From assembly GCF_002812045.1 (NCBI RefSeq), contig NZ_NPEG01000018.1:1-60269 (forward strand): a stretch of DNA of 60,269 bases. The letters are read 5' to 3'. The notes beneath the pieces are model-generated. The model worked only from the letters and a program-made list of their open reading frames with translations. It did no database searches and was not told the DNA's origin. The position numbers and the translations under genes are program-made. Shown here piece after piece: positions 54,271 through 60,269 of the stretch. Position 1 is the stretch's first letter; each line of letters opens with the position of its first letter. Source of the stretch: Leptospira haakeii. GTDB lineage: Bacteria; Spirochaetota; Leptospiria; Leptospirales; Leptospiraceae.

Positions 54271-55207
54271 AACCTGAATTTGTGATACCTTTCAGGATAT
54301 TCATTTTTTTCTGAGCGAGTCTTCTTAGCTCGGTCATCTCTTCCGTAAAATTTTGTAAGATAGGATCCAGATGTATATGGTTCTCCATGGTCTGGACACT
54401 ATCTCTTACATACTTTAGATCATCAAAGCTTACTAACTTACCGCCTAGGATCAGCTTACGTACAGTATCGAATTCGTATTTTCTCAAATGGATACGGACT
54501 AAAAACTCCACTGAAAATTTAGAAGTAAGTCTGGACCAAGGACTTTTAGGATTAAAAGCGACTTCATTCGATGCAACTGCGTCGGCAGCTCTTTTAAAAC
54601 CTAAAGGAGAACCTCCTCCTCCGCCCAATGAAGTGATCTCGTAATCCGGAATGTCTCTCGCAACCGTAACTGGAGCTCCGTTTCTTTCCAATAACTCCGA
54701 TAATAAATTCCTACGTCTATTATCATCGTAATCATTTGGGGCGGCAGTTAGAACTCTCTGGTATTCTTCCAACATCACTGCGATATTGATAAATCTTCCC
54801 AAAGGAGTATTATTATGCTCTTTTATCTTGGGAAATAATTCCCTAGTGATCTGAAAGGGGGATTTTCTTTTGTAATAGGTGGCTTCGTAAGCCTTCTCCA
54901 ATTTTTTTTCCGCAAAACCTTTCAGTTCGTTCACGATCTTTAGGTCCGCATAAATATAAGCATCCACTCCCTGGTCTTGGTCCCTGGAATTTTTGGATTG
55001 TTCAGGAAGAACGATCTTAATAATAAAAATATACTTAGATTCCCGGAGCATTTCCAGGACTTGGCGGATCTCATGCATATCCCGGGAGAAGAATGCGATC
55101 ATATCTTTCAAAAAAGAATCGGAAGTAGGGATCCGATTGTCTTCTTGCTGGTTGATCTTTTTGATCTCTTCCGCAAGTTCCAGGGCGATTTCTAGCTGAG
55201 TAGCCAT
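54257..55207 (-). CDS. Hypothetical cytoplasmic protein
   Basis: 316 residues, mixed helix and strand, no membrane segments. A flexible glycine patch, SLGGGGGSPLGF, lies in the middle, after a segment with ERNGAPVTVARDIPDYEI. The N-terminal part begins MATQLEIALELAEEIKKI, and the C-terminus is helical with heptad-like ENHIHLDPILQNFTEEMTEL. It appears Leptospira-specific to my knowledge, and I recognise no domain. Confidence 0.7.
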   Translation of the reverse strand: MATQLEIALELAEEIKKINQQEDNRIPTSDSFLKDMIAFFSRDMHEIRQVLEMLRESKYIFIIKIVLPEQSKNSRDQDQGVDAYIYADLKIVNELKGFAEKKLEKAYEATYYKRKSPFQITRELFPKIKEHNNTPLGRFINIAVMLEEYQRVLTAAPNDYDDNRRRNLLSELLERNGAPVTVARDIPDYEITSLGGGGGSPLGFKRAADAVASNEVAFNPKSPWSRLTSKFSVEFLVRIHLRKYEFDTVRKLILGGKLVSFDDLKYVRDSVQTMENHIHLDPILQNFTEEMTELRRLAQKKMNILKGITNSGSIQN

Positions 55208-55256
55208 TGAAGGAATAACATACTTCCGGGCTAGTTAGGAATCAAGATAGTTTTCC

Positions 55257-57764
55257 TTATTCCGGACTGAGCTGGAAGCTCATTTTTCTCAATAAACGTA
55301 GGGGATATACTGCGGAAATCCAGCCTAAGATAGGTGCAAAAATTAAAATAAGGATCGGGGTTTCTGGTAAAAAGGAGAAGGTAAGTGTCCAACCGAACGC
55401 GTTCTTATTCACTACATAAAGAATAATAGGAGACATGATGAGAGAAGAGATGATCCCGAAGAATGCCCCGAATCCTGTCAGATAAACCGACTCCGTTTTA
55501 AGAATAATCCCAAGCTGATCCTGAGAAGCCCCCAAATATTTGAGAAGTCCCAAGATCCTACGCTTATCGTATAATGTATGAACCAGAGAAGAAAGTAGAG
55601 AAATAACAGAGATCAGAATTGCAGTGGCCTTAAGGGAATCTAGAACTCTGAATACTTTATTAATCTCGTATAGATAAATTTCCCTAAGTTGTGCTGAATC
55701 GAGTAGGATCAGGTCTTTGTATTCAGGGTCGGACTTCATAAAATCCGTAATTTTTTTCTTGGAATACTCCATTCCAGAAATATCGGAGTATTCTTTTTTT
55801 AAGAAAAGTTTAATGGAGTTCAAAGTTTTAAATTCGAAATTTTTTTCGTAGGAACTTACATCCATCATCACCGTTCCCTTTTCCGAAAAGAAATGTTCTT
55901 TAATCCCTTTGATAAGAAAATTCTTTTTGCCGAAAGGAGTTTGAGCGACCAGCATATCTCCTACTTTTAGCTTTTTTAAATGCGCCATATTCGAAGAAAT
56001 TAAAACATCCGTTTCTTCTTTTACTTCATTCTCTATTCTTTCCGGTTTGTCCCGATATACTGAGAAATCATACGCGTGAATGATAAAATTCCCTTTATCA
56101 GTTTCGAAGGAAGTATTCACTAAAAATCCGTCCAGATAAGAACTTAGGCCTAATTCTCTGATCTTTTCCGGAAGATCTTTAGGAACTCCACCATGGATCC
56201 CAGAATGGAAGAACCGATCATTGATGATCGTAAAATCGGAAGGATATTCTGAATCTACCCAATCATTCAGGGATTTTTTATAACTGTCAGTAAGAATGGT
56301 CAGGCATAGGACCAATGAAACTGCAAGCATCACAGTTGCTGCAGTTAAAGTATTCCTTCCTGGATTTTCCTTTAATTCTTCCAAACCTATTCTGAAAAAA
56401 GGAAAACTCTCATCACTTCTATCCAGGATTTTAGAAACGCCGGAACTGAATAAGGAAAGTAAATATGGAAAAGCGAATGTGATCCCGATTGTCACTCCTC
56501 CCACACCCAATAAACCGGGAAGAGGAAGTTTCCAAGGAGAAGGAAGATTAGAAATTCCTAAAGAAGTAAAAAATATTATCCCTCCATAGATAGCGAGCCT
56601 GGAATTCGGGATCTTTCTTTTTTCATTTTGGGAATCTCGAAGTATGGAAAGGGGAGGGACTTTTCCTGCACGTATCGCAGGATATACTGAAGAAATAACC
56701 GAACCCAAGATCCCAAGTCCTGCCGCGAGACCTAAGTCAGAAAGAGAAATAGAACTATAGGTTGATAATAAGTTTTTGTCTACAAGGCCTGATTCAGGAC
56801 GGAAAAAATCTAAACCTGAGAAGAATATACCGAATACAATCCCTAAAACCGTACCTATACTTCCCAGCAAAACTGATTGGCTTAAAAAAAGAAAAATAGA
56901 AGATTTTACATCCAATCCTAAAGTTCTTAAAATCCCTAATTCTCTTTCTCTACTTAAATACAAACCAGTCATAGTATTGGAAACCATGAAGAATGCGATC
57001 AATAACGATATAAAAGAAATGATAAGCAGATTTAACTGAAAGGAACGAAGTGCATTTGCGGACTTTTCTTGGATCTCTTCAGAAGTTTCTATTTTGACAT
57101 TTGATCCTAAGATCTTTTGTAAATTTTCTTTTGTTTGAGAAAGATTCGGGTCGGAAGATTTTAAAAGAAGATAGTCTGCTCCGTTTATATCAGAGAGTTT
57201 TTCTTGGATCAAAGAAATATCTTCGATGATCAGAAATCCACCTTCCATATCCACTGAGATGTAATCTTTAAACTCCCAGGTTTTCCCATTTAGTAGAAGA
57301 GTAAAAGGGGCACCTTTAAATTTTTCGGCCAGAGATTTGGATACATACGTTTTTTCTAATGGACCGGAAAATTCGGAACCGGCGTCTTCCTTTAAAGGGA
57401 TCCCTAAATATTCTTTGGTCAAATCCATTCCCATATACAAAACTCTTAGATTATCGGAGGAAATTCCTTCCTGTTGTATTCGAGGTCGGACTGCGGAAAT
57501 ATTCCTTAGTTCCGAATGGGATTGTATTTCGGAAAGGATTTGCCAATCCAGACTTTGGCCGGGCCTAGTTGGGGAAATTTTTAAATTAAAATCTCCTTTT
57601 AAGTATCCCATAGAGAAATCGATCAGAGATTTTTCCGCCTTGTTTGCATTGCTTGTAGTGGATAAAAAAAGACCTACACCCAGCGAAATCCCTAAAAGTG
57701 CGAATATGAATCTGGGAAGATGAGTTTTAAAATATTCGTATAAGAATAGGAAGTATAAATTCAT
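55257..57764 (-). CDS. FtsX-type ABC transporter permease
   Basis: 835 residues with two FtsX-type blocks: one N-terminal anchor, a periplasmic domain, four helices at about 240-420, a second periplasmic segment, and a final four-helix block at about 680-830. The duplicated layout is that of YbbP/MacB-like exporters rather than one-block LolC/E. Motifs include [18 protein letters not shown] and [18 protein letters not shown], which contact the ATPase. It overlaps the ATPase gene by four bases and probably exports a lipoprotein, lipid or peptide. Confidence 0.85.
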   Translation of the reverse strand: MNLYFLFLYEYFKTHLPRFIFALLGISLGVGLFLSTTSNANKAEKSLIDFSMGYLKGDFNLKISPTRPGQSLDWQILSEIQSHSELRNISAVRPRIQQEGISSDNLRVLYMGMDLTKEYLGIPLKEDAGSEFSGPLEKTYVSKSLAEKFKGAPFTLLLNGKTWEFKDYISVDMEGGFLIIEDISLIQEKLSDINGADYLLLKSSDPNLSQTKENLQKILGSNVKIETSEEIQEKSANALRSFQLNLLIISFISLLIAFFMVSNTMTGLYLSRERELGILRTLGLDVKSSIFLFLSQSVLLGSIGTVLGIVFGIFFSGLDFFRPESGLVDKNLLSTYSSISLSDLGLAAGLGILGSVISSVYPAIRAGKVPPLSILRDSQNEKRKIPNSRLAIYGGIIFFTSLGISNLPSPWKLPLPGLLGVGGVTIGITFAFPYLLSLFSSGVSKILDRSDESFPFFRIGLEELKENPGRNTLTAATVMLAVSLVLCLTILTDSYKKSLNDWVDSEYPSDFTIINDRFFHSGIHGGVPKDLPEKIRELGLSSYLDGFLVNTSFETDKGNFIIHAYDFSVYRDKPERIENEVKEETDVLISSNMAHLKKLKVGDMLVAQTPFGKKNFLIKGIKEHFFSEKGTVMMDVSSYEKNFEFKTLNSIKLFLKKEYSDISGMEYSKKKITDFMKSDPEYKDLILLDSAQLREIYLYEINKVFRVLDSLKATAILISVISLLSSLVHTLYDKRRILGLLKYLGASQDQLGIILKTESVYLTGFGAFFGIISSLIMSPIILYVVNKNAFGWTLTFSFLPETPILILIFAPILGWISAVYPLRLLRKMSFQLSPE

Positions 57765-58483
57765 ACTAAATCTAAGGCAGGATTTTGTTCCGGTAGGATG
57801 AGTCCATCCTTCATCTTGAGTCGGATCTTTCCTTTTTCTCCGATCTCTCTATCATGAGTTACGATGAATAAGGAAAACTTCTCCTTCTCTTGAAGTTCTA
57901 ATAGAAGTTCTAAAATTTTATGAGCATGGTATGTATCTAAATTTCCCGTAGGTTCATCCGCCAAAACTATACTTGGACGTTTCGCAAGCGCTCTTGCGAT
58001 CGCAACTCTCTGTTGTTCTCCGCCAGAAAGTTCGTCCGGTTTATGTTTGAATCTGTGAGCTAGATCAACCTTCTCCAAAGATTCCTTTGCAATTTCTCTC
58101 GCCTTTGATTTTCCTAAACCTGAAATATAAAGAGGTAAGGCTACGTTTTCCAAAGCGCTTAAGTAAGGGAGAAGATGAAAGAATTGAAAGATAATCCCGG
58201 TTTCGTTCCTGCGATATTCAGTGAGTTCTTGTTCGGTAAAATTACTTAGGTTCTTACCGCCGATCCAAACTTCTCCCGAATCTGCTTGGTCAATCCCGGA
58301 GAGAATATTCAAAAATGTGGATTTGCCGGAGCCAGAAGGGCCCATTAAAGTTAAAAAGGTATCTGCAACATCTAAGTTGATCCCTTTTAAAACGGGGACA
58401 TTTTGTTTTCCGTTTATATAGGACTTGGTTAGGTTTCGGATGAGGATCTTGTTTGTCGGATTCGACATGATCCTATTTTGCAT
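57761..58483 (-). CDS. ABC transporter ATPase, LolD/MacB-type
   Basis: 240 residues. Walker [11 protein letters not shown]-loop [15 protein letters not shown], signature [16 protein letters not shown], Walker [13 protein letters not shown] and switch His in [10 protein letters not shown] are all present. The short chain and the ADEPTGNLD box fit the LolD/MacB/YbbA group that serve FtsX permeases. ATG 58468 ([10 protein letters not shown]) is an alternative start five codons in. It overlaps the permease gene by four bases, so the two form one complex. Confidence 0.92.
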   Translation of the reverse strand: MQNRIMSNPTNKILIRNLTKSYINGKQNVPVLKGINLDVADTFLTLMGPSGSGKSTFLNILSGIDQADSGEVWIGGKNLSNFTEQELTEYRRNETGIIFQFFHLLPYLSALENVALPLYISGLGKSKAREIAKESLEKVDLAHRFKHKPDELSGGEQQRVAIARALAKRPSIVLADEPTGNLDTYHAHKILELLLELQEKEKFSLFIVTHDREIGEKGKIRLKMKDGLILPEQNPALDLV

Positions 58484-58499
58484 TCTCTAGGAGAGGACG

Positions 58500-58613
58500 C
58501 AAGGAAAAGAAGTGTGTTAGAGGCCACAGAGGTAAAAGAGGCGCAGGGAAATTTTCACACAAAGGCACTAAGGAAAACTTTGTGCTCTTTGTGCCTTCTG
58601 TGCGAAAAAAAAA
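58500..58613. repeat. CACAGAG-word inverted-repeat element, second copy
   Basis: CACACAAAGGCAC (58556-58568) and GTGCCTTCTGTG (58591-58602) are imperfect inverted arms around a loop containing TTTGTGC and CTCTTT. GGCCACAGAGG and AAAGAGGCGCAGG precede them. The words recall the element at 19135-19280, though the two are not simple copies. It fills the gap between the SpoIID gene and the ABC operon. Confidence 0.55.
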
Positions 58614-59735
58614 TTACCTCGTGATCCTAGCGAATTCAATCCCTTGGTAATAATGACGGATGATCTCTGCGTAGGTAAAATTCTGTTTTGCCATACCGAA
58701 ACTTCCCCATTGACTTAGCCCCACACCGTGGCCTGCGCCCATACCCTTGATCAAAAATCCTTCACTTTCTCTTTTGATGCCGAAACGAAGTGATTTCACG
58801 GAAGTTCCAAGTAAACTGCGGAATTCTTTTCCTTTAATTTTAGAAGTCCCTTGTTTACCGATCACTTCCAAAAGATCCACTCTACCCGAAGGAGTTCTGG
58901 AAAGAACTTGGACGGATTGGATAGAACCTACACCTAAGGAAGAAAGAGTTTGGTCCATTTTATCTTGGTTTAAAATTTCCTTCCATACGAAATTATCACC
59001 GGCCTCATCGAATCTGGAAGCGACAGATTCTAAATAGGGAAGTCTTTTTCCTCCCCAAACTTGGTCCGGAGTTTCGGTTCTTCCTCCACTATTGGAATGA
59101 AAGAACATATGAATAGGATCATCCTCATAAACGGCGAGAACACCTTCTGTATCACGAACTGCTTGGGTGGTTCGTGGATTTTCTTTCGCCATACCTGAGT
59201 AAGCTTGTGAATTTACAGTGGATTCCACATCATATGCCGTATCCTTTTTATTTAGGATCTCTCTGATCGCATATGTTCTGGAACAGATTGCTTGTGCTTT
59301 TAAAGCTTCGGTTGGCCAGCCGGCAGGAACTTCTGAAGGAACAACAGAATACAAATATTCTTCTAACGGAACTCTGTTGATGAGTAGAACGTTACCATTC
59401 TTATCAGGTTGGAGTAAAATTTCTCCTCTGAATTTTCTTCCCTTGTATTCCAAACCGGGATTGTCCGCTACGAAACGTATTGGAGCTTTCAATTTTTTAG
59501 CATCCAAAGAAATCATATCATATGCACGTTTGATCAAAAGATCGTTCACATCATATACGAAAATTACTCCGTCTGCTTTGATCATCAGATCGGATTCAGC
59601 CTTTCCTAAAAATACTCTGATCTTTTCGGAAGTTTTGAGAGCGTTCGGAGCATTCCAAGGACGGATGATGACGGTATTACAGCCCCAAGCCGCCAAAATT
59701 AAGAATGATAGAATGATCGTAGAAAGTCGTTTCAT
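58614..59735 (-). CDS. SpoIID/LytB-domain lipoprotein
   Basis: About 373 residues. Signal sequence [14 protein letters not shown] gives a lipobox Cys. The SpoIID domain (about 120-370) has [34 protein letters not shown] and the closing [15 protein letters not shown]. SpoIID proteins are peptidoglycan lytic transglycosylases, and in non-sporulating bacteria they trim the wall. ATG 59735 (AGG five bases upstream) is preferred over GTG 59741. The lipid anchor places it in the envelope. Confidence 0.87.
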   Translation of the reverse strand: MKRLSTIILSFLILAAWGCNTVIIRPWNAPNALKTSEKIRVFLGKAESDLMIKADGVIFVYDVNDLLIKRAYDMISLDAKKLKAPIRFVADNPGLEYKGRKFRGEILLQPDKNGNVLLINRVPLEEYLYSVVPSEVPAGWPTEALKAQAICSRTYAIREILNKKDTAYDVESTVNSQAYSGMAKENPRTTQAVRDTEGVLAVYEDDPIHMFFHSNSGGRTETPDQVWGGKRLPYLESVASRFDEAGDNFVWKEILNQDKMDQTLSSLGVGSIQSVQVLSRTPSGRVDLLEVIGKQGTSKIKGKEFRSLLGTSVKSLRFGIKRESEGFLIKGMGAGHGVGLSQWGSFGMAKQNFTYAEIIRHYYQGIEFARITR

Positions 59736-59795
59736 GGGCACCTGTCGGTTTCGTATACCTTTGGTACTTACTATCGAATGAAAATCGGATTCCCT

Positions 59796-60269
59796 TCAGC
59801 GATTTTTAGGGGAGAAGATGGATACTGCTTCCAAATGAGGAGTCTGTGGAAATGGATCGCATAGTAGGAACTCCTCCATTTGGTAGGATTCTTCTAAAAT
59901 TCGGGCATCTCTTAGAAGATTTTCGGGGTTACAGGAAATATAGATCAGTTGGGAAACAGGATTAGAATTTAAGAAGGCGCATAATTCAGGAGAAAGACCG
60001 CTTCTCGGAGGATCTGCGATCACCACAGAATCCTTCCAAGGAAGATTCGCTGAGTTCATTTTTTCCAGGCCTTTTTTATGAAATAAATCAAAGGCCAGAA
60101 ATTCTATCTTTTTGTCTGGAAATACTTCCTGAAGGAACTCCTCGCCAGCTGATACTGAGGAAGAAACAATATCGATCCCCAAGATACGTGAAAATTTTTC
60201 TCCGAATAGAATGGAGAAAAATCCACTTCCGCAGAAAAGATCCGCCAAATTTTCCGCAGGTTTGATCTT
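59796..60269 (-). CDS. tRNA/rRNA (uracil-5-)-methyltransferase, partial (RumA/TrmA type)
   Basis: The C-terminal 157 codons are visible before the window ends. The frame stays open to base 60269, so the N-terminus lies outside. Motifs: LADLFCGSGFFSILFG and GIDIV (S-adenosylmethionine binding), VIADPPRSGL, and the catalytic-type ISCNPENLLRDARIL with its Cys. These identify the 5-methyluridine methyltransferase family. Whether the substrate is tRNA or 23S rRNA cannot be told from this part. Confidence 0.87.
   Translation of the reverse strand, partial: KIKPAENLADLFCGSGFFSILFGEKFSRILGIDIVSSSVSAGEEFLQEVFPDKKIEFLAFDLFHKKGLEKMNSANLPWKDSVVIADPPRSGLSPELCAFLNSNPVSQLIYISCNPENLLRDARILEESYQMEEFLLCDPFPQTPHLEAVSIFSPKNR

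Noticed and set aside
59218..59781. 187-codon plus-strand frame opposite the SpoIID gene
   Set aside because: Antisense to conserved SpoIID motifs and has no ribosome site.
1..60269. tRNA, rRNA, riboswitch or CRISPR features
   Set aside because: No cloverleaf ends, rRNA signatures, riboswitch cores or regularly spaced repeats were noticed by eye. Covariance searches would be needed to exclude them.

Overview
This window looks like chromosomal DNA of a Leptospira species. The evidence is moderate-to-low GC, many small lipoproteins with spirochaete-style lipoboxes, diderm functions (TonB-dependent receptor, MlaC-like protein, RND lipid exporter) and gene types familiar from that genus. A saprophytic or intermediate (P2) species seems more likely than a classical low-GC pathogen, but that is inference. 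No rRNA, tRNA, CRISPR array or insertion sequence was recognised.

Layout. 0-3.5 kb: a dispersed two-hairpin repeat, a thioredoxin-reductase-like flavoprotein divergent from a LysR regulator, and a TauD-like dioxygenase. 3.6-7.4 kb: a single-chain acyl-CoA carboxylase (biotin carboxylase, biotinyl and carboxyltransferase domains in one chain) and a small secreted protein. 7.4-11.5 kb: a sulfate ABC importer (sbp-cysTWA) with a readable promoter and a palindrome at the expected start of transcription. 11.5-18.3 kb: a 7TM-DISM/SpoIIE phosphatase, a 44-residue protein, a GT-C-like membrane protein, a DUF445 protein and two small lipoproteins. 18.4-22.2 kb: pirin, an HtrA-like protease, a monooxygenase-fold protein and nitronate monooxygenase. 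22.4-26.6 kb: an MlaC-like, RND and lipoprotein operon that probably moves lipids. 26.7-35 kb: a Het-C/phospholipase-C-like protein with tandem operator-like dyads, a TIGR04282-type transferase, secreted proteins, PhyH, a sterol-desaturase-family enzyme, an enoyl-reductase/saccharopine-dehydrogenase-like protein, and two lipoproteins, one with an HEGGH metalloprotease motif.

35.0-38.7 kb is an AT-rich accessory island. It carries a two-TM coiled-coil protein, a DUF262 protein and a HEPN protein with an intact RX4H motif. This is the best candidate here for an uncharacterised defence or toxin system.

38.7-51.7 kb holds two complete sets of the ATP-grasp / alpha-E / transglutaminase peptide-modification system, one split and one fused. 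They flank an imelysin-like lipoprotein and a TonB-dependent receptor, all on the plus strand. The set is predicted to make or modify a peptide by amide-bond chemistry, and the central receptor pair suggests a link with metal or siderophore uptake. The enzyme families are known. The doubled arrangement around a receptor is the second main candidate for new biology.

51.7-60.3 kb is mostly housekeeping: acyl-CoA desaturase, pyrE, a membrane protein, a protein of unknown function, an FtsX-type ABC exporter with its ATPase, a SpoIID-domain lipoprotein and the C-terminal part of an RNA uracil-5-methyltransferase cut by the window edge.
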